From NCBI GenBank assembly GCA_951394045.1, contig OX595986.1, positions 1 to 64,000 on the forward strand: 64,000 nucleotides of DNA. Direction: 5' to 3'. Of the stretch, positions 54,801-64,000 are shown piece by piece. A program made the translations under genes and the position numbers. Under the pieces are notes generated by a model. The model made no database searches. It was not told the origin of the DNA and was given only the letters and a program-made list of their open reading frames with translations. The DNA comes from Nitzschia sp. DOCU1 (taxonomy: Eukaryota > Bacillariophyta > Bacillariophyceae > Bacillariales > Bacillariaceae). Position 1 is the first letter of the stretch. Each line of letters begins with the position of its first letter.

Positions 54801-56146
54801 AAATTCGTAAAAGCCACAGTCATCCGTAGGTGTCCACGCTTCAAACGTACTCTTGATCGCCATCCCGTTAAAGTCTGCATCGTGATGATCCCCCGTTCCC
54901 AAGTAGGTCACGTTGGGGCCATTGATCTGCAAAGTAAATGGCTCTTGACAATTCTTTTCCGTGCCGACGACTACAACCACTGCATCCATGCCTTCCGGCA
55001 AGAGGTGCGAAAACATAAAGTCCCATTCCAGCCATCCCACTGTGACTCCCACAATCTTCTTCTCGGTACCATCACCATCATTCGAGGCGGCATCCATAAT
55101 GGGAGCTAAAAATGCCGTGACGGGCGTCGTCGTCAAAGACTCCGTCTCAAGCTCGTACAAGACTCTGGTCTGAACGGGCACTTGTTCACGCAATACTGTC
55201 TTCATGGCCATTTGGAAGAAATCCATGTTGTAGGCGTTTCGGTTGTTCATAGTGCCAACAGGCATGATAGGAGATTCTTCTAGCGTCGTCGTTTGCCAAA
55301 TCGGCGCATAATAAGGGAGAGGGGGTTTATCTTCTGGGTATGGAGTTTGGTCCGTCAAGGAAGTGTAACGCCAAATATATTCCGCCGGAAGCTCGTCCAA
55401 GGTAGAAAAGGTGGAATCGAAATTTTGAACAGAATATGCTTCCCAAGCGGTTCGTTCCGACTCGAGCACCAACGGCATGAATCCAACTTGATGAGAACCA
55501 CTTTCGTGTGCTAGTAGAGTACTCTGGGCAACCCAGTTGGGAATCGTCACCCAGGGCCAGGAGGAGACATTGCTATTGCTGCTGCTGCTACTAACAGCGG
55601 CTGCAAAACCGGCCACACCCAATCCAAAAGCTGCAAAGGCTTCTTCAATGTAGCGTGCATTGAGATCGACAGTATCCAAGACATTTTCTGCGGCCAAGTT
55701 GAACTATTTGTATGAAAGAACAAGAAAGAGACAATGTGAGCAATGTGAAATACGGAAAGACTCCTGGGGCGTTGCGTCGACGGGGGGGGGGGGGCGTCTA
55801 TGCTAGTGCCTGCCACATTACGACGTACCGCATATGCAAAGTCGTCCTCTTCTTCTCGTTTGGTAAACATTAAAAAGCCAGTACTGAAGAGAATCGCAAA
55901 CATCATGACGATGATAATGATGGTGCTCTTGACACGACAGGCTCTGGTGCATCGTTCATTAGGATGGCGGTTTGATTTATGCTTGTTTTTCTTGTTCTTT
56001 TTGGATTTCTTGCTGCTCGTCGTCGAGCGCTCCGTGCCGACGGACTCGTAATCCGAAAAGTTGTCCGAAGATGCTTCGTCGTGCTCCATGATCGATGGTC
56101 TCCAGCGGGAGCTTTCTCCCTGATGGCTATTGGTGGAGGACTGCAT
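51810..56146 (-). CDS. transmembrane nucleotide cyclase fused to cyclic-nucleotide phosphodiesterase
   Basis: Eight exons on the minus strand: 56146-55829, 55703-54404, 54321-54289, 54215-54043, 53953-53878, 53789-53757, 53666-52859, 52773-51810. Their sum is 3,705 nt, exactly in frame, 1,234 residues. The start chosen is ATG 56146; the frame stays open upstream after a possible acceptor at 56183. Lys-rich cytosolic N-terminus; membrane spans at 74-94 and 424-446 enclose an extracellular domain of about 330 residues, possibly CHASE-like. The class III cyclase follows: VLFADIVGFTAW (metal Asp551), VFKVETIGDCYVAASGLP, MRFGLHSGPVTAGV, FQLFGDTVNTAARIES. After a linker comes a class I phosphodiesterase: FHSFEHASHV, HDVDHTGVPN (about 973), SDVSHTMQHW, and GFFDFYLIPLAKKLKE. 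Metal His/Asp residues are present, but the Gln before V/I-GF that binds the purine in animal PDEs is Glu here (SEIGFF). It would both make and break cyclic nucleotide at a membrane. Confidence 0.92.
53667..54042 (-). repeat. three near-identical introns (introner-like), family 1
   Basis: Introns at 53756-53667 (90 nt), 53877-53790 (88 nt) and 54042-53954 (89 nt) on the minus strand align over their full length. All start GTAAGT, share ATCT and a 'cgccg-ttc' centre, and end with a run like 'gtcctttctattcctactac' then CCAG. The second and third also share 'cggctgg' and 'atatatctatgct'. The exons between them are 33 and 76 nt and are not similar to each other, so the introns, not the exons, were copied. 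Confidence 0.85.
54216..54403 (-). repeat. two similar neighbouring introns, family 2
   Basis: Introns at 54403-54322 (82 nt) and 54288-54216 (73 nt), separated by a 33-nt exon, share their 5' halves: GTAYGCAAYGAWATCGT, then TTTTCT and a late 'tctcactc'. The 3' ends differ (TTGCAG versus ATTAG). Confidence 0.75.
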
Positions 56147-57271
56147 AATGATGCTGATGACGACGGTGGCTTCCTTTCCTTTCCTGGCCTGAAAAGAAAA
56201 CACAGGGAAGCAACAAGAAAGTATTCAACCGAACCTTGAGTGTTGCTACTCGAAAAGTATGAAGAAGAGTAGCTCCGCCGGTCTCGTCGGGGGTAGGATG
56301 GAGGTGATACGATCGCCGGTATTTGATGATTTCGTTTGATGATGTGGTGACTGTTAGGGTTAGACCGCGCATATCAATAAATGGCATGCAACTTTTGCAG
56401 TCACGACCCTGAGATTAGCTTCGCATATTTGTTATGCCCTTGCGAGCTTCAACCCTCGAACCATTCTCGTATCAGGTAAGGGCAATTATAGTAACAGGGA
56501 ATCGAACGAACCCAATGACCTTTTCAGCAGGCAATCCAATATGCCGATGGCCTTTCCAGCCAAATGCATCAGGACCAAAGGTAAAGTGCACACCAATCTT
56601 CTCCATTTTTCACTGACGTGGATTCCCTACTCGCGAAATTTGGCTAGGAACGGACAAACAGTATGATAAGATACCGTACCTCCGCCCTTTGGACGGAGAA
56701 AAAATGGGACAGTGGTAGTTTGCGATTGAAGTCGTTCTCTTGCTTTCATGATGCCAGTTTGAAGTTCTCTTGCTCTCCTGATAAATCCCATGGAACTCTA
56801 CCAATAGAAAGCGGCGATCCCAAGAATGAAAGGTGCCGAAATGGATCGTGCGTCATTCATAGCATATTTGAACCGCCACCAGAAAGAATCTGGCAATAAT
56901 TGCATGGTAATACCGCGAGGCAGTGGTATTGATTATTAGCGCCGAACGGACGACTCATTGGAACGAAAGTTGCAACATGATATGGTCGACTAAGTGGAAT
57001 AAAACATTTACTGACCCATTCGACGACTTGCGTTGGTCGAAAGAGTCAAATGACTGACGTCATGGCCTACCGCCCAGCCTTTGCTTCGATGACCCGATCT
57101 TTGGATCTTTGCGAAACGCGACGACATGATCCAAAGGATCTTGTGGTTGTTGTGGATACACGGCACATCATTCTATTTCCTTCCACATCTCCTCTATGTA
57201 TTAGTAGGAGGACACGAAAGCTGTCGCTCCCCGGTGGTTATCTGCATCATCTGCCGTCGCTGGTGCTCTTC
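56147..57271. other. intergenic between divergent genes
   Basis: It holds the 5' leader of the cyclase-PDE gene, possibly with an upstream exon ending near 56183, and the promoter of the Cys-rich surface protein. A frame open from 57050 is continuous with that protein. Confidence 0.5.
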
Positions 57272-58369
57272 ATGACGACTCCTTGTAGTCGTTGGTGTCC
57301 ACCAGCCACCATTCGCGGCAGTCACCACGGCATCAACAACCGCTACTTGTACTTTTTACTAATATGGCTATGGTGCGCTGCCACTCGAGCAAACACTGAT
57401 TCATTTGTTGCCTTTGATGTTCCTGTCCAAGGCGACGAGGCATTTCAGTTGTTGTGTCAATCATCTGATCATGAGTCGTCCTGTCAAGTGAAACAACGAT
57501 TTTCGTGGTCGGCCAAGATGGGCTCGGCACAAGGCACGTGTGGTGCTGGGAATTGTGACTGGCTTCCTGATACAGAAAGTGCCACCATTGCCTTTGGGGA
57601 TTGTTCGGCTCGGGAAGCATGTTGGGTGTATTGTGATCCGAGTTGTGTCTGTACCCTGGGCAGTAAAGAATCTGGAGGCTTCGTGTCCAATGGCACGGCG
57701 TGTGCAGTCTTGCCGGATCCACCAACATCGGCTCCGACCAATGATCCCAAGAATCGAATAGAATATCAATTGGATATTACAGCTACAACGAGTACTTCAA
57801 CAGACTTTGACATGGCAATCATTTCGTGCATGGCAGCCAGCGCGGGGACAGGAACGCAATGTGTTGTGTATGGCGATAGCGACTATGGAGTAGTTGTTTC
57901 CAATTTTGAAAAAGTCTTTCAACAAGACAACGAATATCAGACATTCAAAGTTATCAATGATCAGCAAGACGCAACTCTGACTCGAATTCTTCCATGCCAG
58001 CAACAACAAGAGGATACTTCTTGTAATATTGCTTGCGATCCAATTCTTTGTTCCTGTACGTTATTTCAAGATTCCATTGAGGTGGGACCTTGTCCCATTG
58101 TACAAGAACCTACATTGGCTCCCACGGTCATGACCACGTTGCCTCCAGCCAGCAACAGCGACAACAATCCGGCGGATTTCAACGGGCCGACAATGATGAG
58201 CGGCGGTGGTCCAGCAGCAGCACCTCCTTCCACAACTACTGCTGATGGTGGCGGTGGTGGTACAACGGGGAGTGGAGCAACAACGACTTTTACTAAAACC
58301 ACAAGTATTGTGCTGTGCTGTGGCATTTGGGGGGCTTGGTTCGTGACTGCTGCCGTGGTCTTTGCATGA
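57272..58369 (+). CDS. Cys-rich secreted or GPI-anchored surface protein, 365 residues
   Basis: The start chosen is ATG 57272, because a signal peptide follows (YLYFLLIWLWCAATRA). The frame is open further up to 57050. Two related Cys-rich domains follow: one with CGAGNCDWLP, ACWVYCDPSCVCTLG and NGTACAVL, one with CVVYGDSDYGVVV, NIACDPILCSCTLFQDS and VGPCPI. The domains end in PTSAPT and PTLAPT, Thr/Pro spacers I know from diatom secreted and cell-wall proteins. Then comes a Gly/Ser/Thr/Pro-rich region and a C-terminal hydrophobic tail (TTSIVLCCGIWGAWFV), as for a GPI anchor. The internal duplication C-D-P-x-[LC]-C-x-C-T-L is clear. Function unknown; probably at the cell surface. Confidence 0.7.
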   Translation: MTTPCSRWCPPATIRGSHHGINNRYLYFLLIWLWCAATRANTDSFVAFDVPVQGDEAFQLLCQSSDHESSCQVKQRFSWSAKMGSAQGTCGAGNCDWLPDTESATIAFGDCSAREACWVYCDPSCVCTLGSKESGGFVSNGTACAVLPDPPTSAPTNDPKNRIEYQLDITATTSTSTDFDMAIISCMAASAGTGTQCVVYGDSDYGVVVSNFEKVFQQDNEYQTFKVINDQQDATLTRILPCQQQQEDTSCNIACDPILCSCTLFQDSIEVGPCPIVQEPTLAPTVMTTLPPASNSDNNPADFNGPTMMSGGGPAAAPPSTTTADGGGGGTTGSGATTTFTKTTSIVLCCGIWGAWFVTAAVVFA

Positions 58370-59885
58370 TGATTGTTGTTGTTGTTGCAACTACCAAGGC
58401 GTGGCCTTGAGTGCTGCCCTACTACAAGAATGAACGATTGCAACTGTTGCGAAGGCGTTGTTAATGGATTATGCAATATTTCTCGCTTTTTCGTCTTGCT
58501 AGTTCTACAGCTACTAGCACTGATGATCCCTAGCGGGCGCTTGAGTGTTGCCCTGGCTACTAGAACAATGAACGAATGCCACCAGCAGGGCGTTCTTGTT
58601 AATTGAACATAAATGGGGCTCTCTTTTTCTCTAGCTACTAGCTATGTTGTCGTTGGATACTCTAGCTAGGGAGTCCCTTTTCCGTCATCGTCGCATTGGC
58701 TGGATCCTTGGCCAATCTCTAGCGTGTCAATAGTACCCCCTAATAGAACTAGTCCTGCTAGTAGAAGTAATACAGACAGCTGCTGTACTACTAGCTAGTA
58801 GAAGCTGCCTGGTGCTGTCTCCAAGAGCACACGACACCTCAAGAAGCTAGCTGCATGGACATCACTCGGGAGATCCTACTAACGATACCTTTACTACATA
58901 CACCACAAGAGGCTCGGATGGAACTTCGTGAGATGACGCCAGTTCATCCAACTTAACATTTGGACCAATCTTTCTTCTTTTGGTCGCAGGAGGGAGTTCT
59001 GCGCCTTTACATCAGGCTTCTTTTCCCGGTTAAGTTGCGGTGAGACTGAATTGACGACACTACACCACTTAAGCTGCTCGCTGGCAGTGAATGCCGAATT
59101 CTTTGGGCCATCTTCCATTCTTAATCCATTGACATCATGCATCGAACGTCTTCCATTCTACCTATTCCATTCACATTATGAAAGCGCTAATAAAATTCTT
59201 CGTTGGGCCTTCTCGTTCTAACATAAAAGATAGGAAAGCATTGTGGGAACAGTACGAGGTACACGTGCACCTGAACGTTCTTTGTGCTGGTGCCGTAACT
59301 GCCACCACTTAAGCTGCGTTCGCTGGCGGTGAATGCCGAGTTCCATGGATCGCCTTTCATTAATATCATGCATGATGGCAACATATAAAGATCACATTCT
59401 CTCTTGCTAACCCAATCCGGCTTTGGGCCTTCTCGTACAGGCTGGTAGGTACACATCTGTATATTTCTTTTGTGTAGGCGCAAGTAACCACCCTCAGAGA
59501 ACAAACATTTATTGACCAAGAACGTCATCGGTAACGAAAATAAATACCCAGGGACATTTTATGCCGAATTGGGGGGAAGGAACTTCACTTTGGGACTTCA
59601 ACAGGGACTTGCCAAGGTTCCAAGTGATGTCATGTCAATAATTAAATATCGGCTCTAAAGAGTCCAACAGTTTTGTCCAGCGGAACAAATGTCATTTCGG
59701 TTAGGGCCTTTTCGTAAGGCGAGATTCGGACTATGCCACACAATCGCAACGAAACTGCGTAAACCATACGCAAAATGTCATGACACCGAGACATAAAATC
59801 CAAAAGTACGCACATCACATCTTGCGGATCATCAAAGAGGTTATCCATTACATCTGTTCTAAAGTATCAAGACAACCGAAACACA
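58370..59885. other. intergenic with two local duplications
   Basis: A segment starting 'ttgagtg(c/t)tgccct' is repeated at about 58404-58470 and 58537-58605. A second pair, both with 'ccacttaagctgc' and '(a/g)gtgaatgccga', lies at about 59063-59145 and 59303-59375. No gene is supported. Confidence 0.6.
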
Positions 59886-62800
59886 ATGAGGTTTGCTATT
59901 GTCCTGGTGGCACTAATTTGTGCCCCACTGTGTCCAGTCGCGAACTCACAAGAAACTTCTTCAAGAAGTTGTAGTTCTACCACGATCGATCAAGATCCAT
60001 TCATTCACAAGGCGTCTTACACCATCGGTGTCCACGCAACCCGAGGTTTGGATGAGGTAGGTCGACCATCCGTATTTGCATCTTTATGTTTGTGAATTTA
60101 TGAAAATACTCACCATTCGGCGAAAGGCATACGACGAAGTTGACGAAGCGCTCGGCGCTTACCTCACGGCCACGGCCGGCAAGAAGTTCAACCCGCCGAT
60201 CGAATTCAACGTTGTACCAGAGTACTTTGAACCTCTGTTGACAGCCATTGATGAAGGTGAGGTAGACTTTATCTACGCGAATCCTGCTGTGTACTCGTGT
60301 ATCGGTACTGAAGATGGGGCCACGGCGTTGACAACAGTGGTAAAGCACCTCAGCGTACGAGGGCAGACCTTTGACCTCGACGTCTATGGTGGCGTCATCG
60401 CTGTCCGTCATGACAGAAATGATATCAACACCATCGCTGACCTCAAAGACAAGATTATCGGAGCCGGCGCCATCATCGACTTGATGGGCGGGCAAATGCA
60501 AATCTATGAAATGGAGAGAGCTGGCATGTCCTACGTGAACGACCCGAAGCAAATGATTTTCACCAAGGATCAGATCGATGTCGTAAGGGGTGTTCTCTCT
60601 GGCCGCTTTGACGTTGGCTTCATTCGTACTGATCAAATCGAGTTAACAAAGGATGAGCTCGGCCAGCCCATCGACCCCGACCTCTTCAAGATTCTCGAGC
60701 CCAAGATTTACGTCATGGACGATGGTGAACTATTCCCATTTCTTCATTCTACTGATATCATTCCTGAGTGGCCCTTCGCGTCCTTGCCGAGTGTCCCCAG
60801 TGACGTCTCGCTGGCTGTTCAAGAAGCTCTGATGGAATTCGGGGATCATGCCTTGATCGGCCAGATTCTAGATGATTGCATGGGGAATAATGAGACTGAT
60901 TACTGCGACTCGTTGTCGCTGAAAGATCTGATTCCTAACCCTCCTTGCACCACCTCGAGAGATCTGGCGCGTTTGGCTTATGAAGCCAGTCTTGAAAGTA
61001 AGATTTCAAGCCACCGTACAGCACGGTCGTACTTTGAACTCAGTACGATACAACAAAAAGCTGGATTCCTTGAGCAGGATGAAAAGAACAACTGGTACTG
61101 CCTCCGGCCGTCAAATCTCTACGATGGGATTACCTGCCCTGAAGGGCATTTCAAGCGACACGAGAATGAATTCTTGAACGGCTGTGCGCATGTTGGCCTT
61201 CAATGCGACGACAATCCTGATTATTCCTGTTTCTGCAGTCCCTGCGTCAAGTCTCACGAGGTTGACGTCTACCACTTAGATGTTGGGCAGGAAGACCCAC
61301 ATCTAGAAATATTCTTTGGTGAAGCACTTCCGGGGTGCGACAAGATGAGCATCTGCGGAACGATCCAACAGGGAGACACCATCACATTGCGCATCTACGA
61401 TAACTTAATGCGCGAGGGCGCAGACATTAAGGTCGTGGATCATGCTGGCGACGTTGAACGCGATTTGAAAGTTACCAATATTGAGGGGACGTTCGCGTAC
61501 GAGTTCGACCTATGGGACGACACCGTTCAAGTTCATGTCATCGATATCCAAGTGGATGGTAAGGCCATTTCACAGTCCCCTATTCGTGTGGTAGTGCAAG
61601 ACAAGGACTGCGCCGATGTAGCAGGCACGGGTAGTCACCGAGTACCCGATGAGACAGGCAACTGCGTTTGCGCCGGCAACACGTATGAGATTGGAGGGAC
61701 GTGCCTTGAGTCGGCATATTTCTTCCTCATTATCTTTGCGGCCGTATTCCTTGTGGTTGGTGTGCTTGTTTTCCTCTATCTTGGCTACAAAAAGAAGCAA
61801 AGCGACTCAGTGTGGCATATCAATGTCGACGAACTCCACTTCAACGAGCCTCCCGAGATCATTGGACAGGGAGGATTCGGTGTGGTTATTCTTGGCCAGT
61901 ACCGAGGCACTAAAGTTGCTGTCAAACGCGTCCTCCCGCCAATCAAGGCAAGACGAGGCCAAAGTGGATCGCTACGTTCTGGCAGGAATGCCGGCGGCGA
62001 CAGTGGAGAAGTCATGTCCGTCGATTCTGAGCAGAAATCAGGAGAAATCGAGACTAAGCCCAAAGAGAAGAACAAAACAAGAAGTGTGCAGTTTGGCAGC
62101 GACTCTGGGGATGTGGAATCTCAAACCATTTCTAAGAGCGGCAGCCTCCAGTTCCGTGGAAGCTATAGCGGCTCCAACAAGGATTGGGAAAGATTGATGA
62201 TGAACAACCATTCGGACAACGACGTTCTGAGGATTCTGGAGTCTGCTACTGCCTCTGGCCACGGTAGTGGTCAGTACGCTGGCTCGATGGCCAGTTCAAT
62301 GAGCATGTTCTCGAGGGTCCTCCCCCTTTGGCTCCGCTTTGACGAGCATTCCAAGCGCGTGGCTGAATTCACCAACGAGATGCGGCTGCTCTCTCGGCTC
62401 CGCCACCCTTGCATCACCACCGTCATGGGTGCCGTCGTCTCGTCGGCGATTGATCCGATGCTCGTCATGGAGTACATGGAATACGGCTCTTTGTACGATC
62501 TGCTGCACAATGAGACCATGACGCCAGGAGGAGAGATCATTCTCCAAGTTGTTCGAGATATCGTCCAGGGAATGCAGTTCCTGCATGCCTCGAAACCCCC
62601 GATTCTCCATGGCGACCTCAAGGCCAAGAACATCTTGGTCGACTCTCGATTCCGCGCCAAGGTGGCCGATTTCGGTTTCTCCCATATCAAGTCTAGCAAA
62701 CAAGGAAATATCCTCCAGGGAACTCCGTTTTACATGGCACCAGAATACTTGCGACGTCGAACCGAGTATACCACCTCCTGTGATATTTACTCCTTTGCCA

Positions 62801-64000
62801 TGATCATCTACGAGATCTATGCCAGGGCTTCGCCCTTTGAAGGGGAAGACCCACGCAAGATCTTGCCCAAGGTGTGCCACCCCCGCCTCAACAAGCGGCC
62901 CCAAATTCCACCCGCCTGTCCTCCGAAAATGGTTGATCTCATGAAAAAGTGTTGGAGCGCCAATGCGTTCTTCCGCCCTTCCGCCAAGGATATTGACTAT
63001 GCCATGGTGGAAATGAGTTCACAAGACACGGAACCTTTGGAAACCGGGGCTCATCGGGATATCATCAAGCGCAAGCCGACATCCTTGTACGATGTCTTCC
63101 CCAAGCATATTGCCGATGCCCTGAACGCTGGCAAGAAAGTGGAGGCTGAGTCTCACGAGATTGTCACTATCGTATTCTCGGATATTGTCGGGTTCACGAC
63201 AATCTCTGACCAGTTTTCGCCAATGAAGGTTTCCACCATGCTTGATCGGTTGTACCACGCTTTTGATGATCTCGCCGGCAAGCACGGGATCTTCAAGGTA
63301 GAAACGATCGGCGATGCCTACATGGGCGTTACCAACATTGACGGTAGTCAGTTTGATACGCACGTCAAACAGGCTGCGGAATATGCTCAAGATGCCATTC
63401 GAGCGGCTAATCAGATCTTGATTGACGAGGAAAACCCGTCGTTGGGCTGTGTCCAAATCCGTATCGGAATCCACTCTGGTCCGGTCGTCTCGAATGTTAT
63501 TGGATCCTTGAATCCCCGCTATGGTCTCTTTGGGGACACGGTCAACACAGCGGCTCGTATGGAGTCGAATTCCATGCCAGGCAAAATCCACTGTTCGTTC
63601 GCTTCTGCAGAACTGCTCAAGACCCAGGCTCCCGATATCCCGGTGAACTTGCGCGGCATGATAAAGGTCAAGGGCAAGGGCAAGATGAAGACATACTGGG
63701 TCGGTGACGAGGACCTACTCAAGCCTTTGGCTCCTAATCCAATGCTCTCTGGTGCCGCTATTCACGAGCCGATGGAGCCCCTGTCGGAACACGAAGAAGA
63801 CGACTCGTTTCCGGTGAACATTGAACACCACCATGAATTCTTGGACCACGAGGGCAGCGATCACTCGTCGTCTCAAGGCGACAGTGGCAAGAGCGACCAG
63901 CATTCGTCGTCTAGTAGCAACTTGGGCAAGCCCCATCATGACGAATTGTCCGAGTCTCATCGCACTCAGGATACTCATATAATGTCTGTGAGTGGGGATT
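59886..64000 (+). CDS. receptor nucleotide cyclase, copy C (3' end beyond the window)
   Basis: Exon 1 is 59886-60056, the intron is 60057-60126 (70 nt, GTAGGT..AAAG), and exon 2 runs from 60127 to the window end without a stop (1,348 codons seen; about 40 more expected from copy B). The signal peptide is MRFAIVLVALICAPLCPVANS. The same domains in order: PhnD-like binding domain (ASYTIGVHATRG, FIYANPAVYSCIG, GGVIAVRHDRND), Cys-rich stretch, filamin/Ig-like domain (DGKAISQSPIRVVV), membrane span (SAYFFLIIFAAVFLVVGVLV), kinase with GQGGFGVV, VAVK, HGDLKAKN, DFG and APE, and cyclase with FSDIVGFT, KVETIGDAYM and LFGDTVNTAARMES. The intron matches the first intron of copy A in position and partly in sequence; the intron of copy B is absent. 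Kinase and cyclase DNA is very close to copy B, while the ectodomain is more diverged. Confidence 0.92.

Noticed and set aside
56480..56530. Possible tRNA T-arm on the minus strand (gttcgattcc)
   Set aside because: Neighbouring bases cannot form the five-pair T stem with a seven-base loop, and no anticodon or acceptor stem is present.

Overview
The window looks like nuclear DNA of a diatom, probably a pennate one. Coding regions are rich in CAA/CAG, Ser and Asp. Introns are short (70-125 nt) with GT..AG ends. One gene encodes a protein with a plastid and thylakoid-lumen targeting leader. The protein architectures (receptor cyclases with a bacterial-type phosphonate-binding ectodomain, a cyclase-phosphodiesterase fusion, PTxAPT-bearing secreted proteins) are ones I associate with diatoms and relatives. 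I saw no tRNA, rRNA, CRISPR array or intact transposase. The species is an inference; nothing in the sequence fixes it.

Layout. 0-5.2 kb: a dispersed repeat, a weak ORF, an HMG-box fragment and an exostosin-like glycosyltransferase split by one in-frame TGA. 5.7-7.4 kb: a decayed IQ-motif/coiled-coil gene. 9.3-15.5 kb: a decayed PHD-finger/bromodomain gene full of local tandem duplications. 15.6-16.1 kb: a 29-bp palindromic minisatellite. 16.4 kb: a relic of a cyclase domain. 19.0-23.3 kb (minus): receptor cyclase copy A. 25.0-36.1 kb (minus): an 11-kb uninterrupted coding region for a 3,693-residue coiled-coil protein with nine 95-residue repeats. 38.9-43.2 kb (plus): receptor cyclase copy B. 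43.6-44.5 kb (minus): a thylakoid-lumen protein. 44.7-48.4 kb (plus): a decayed hybrid histidine kinase and a decayed protein kinase. 51.8-56.1 kb (minus): a transmembrane nucleotide cyclase fused to a cyclic-nucleotide phosphodiesterase (8 exons, 1,234 residues). 57.3-58.4 kb (plus): a Cys-rich surface protein. 59.9 kb to the end (plus): receptor cyclase copy C, cut by the window edge.

Theme. Four intact or nearly intact genes and one relic concern cyclic nucleotides. Copies A, B and C share the order signal peptide, PhnD-like binding domain, Cys-rich segment, filamin/Ig-like domain, one membrane span, protein kinase with intact catalytic motifs, class III cyclase, Ser/His-rich tail. The cyclase-PDE fusion carries synthesis and breakdown in one chain. 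The window therefore resembles a local expansion of cGMP/cAMP receptor genes that sense an external small ligand. The most striking small-scale features are two families of near-identical neighbouring introns inside the cyclase-PDE gene, which look like recent intron gains, and the different intron positions in the three receptor cyclases.
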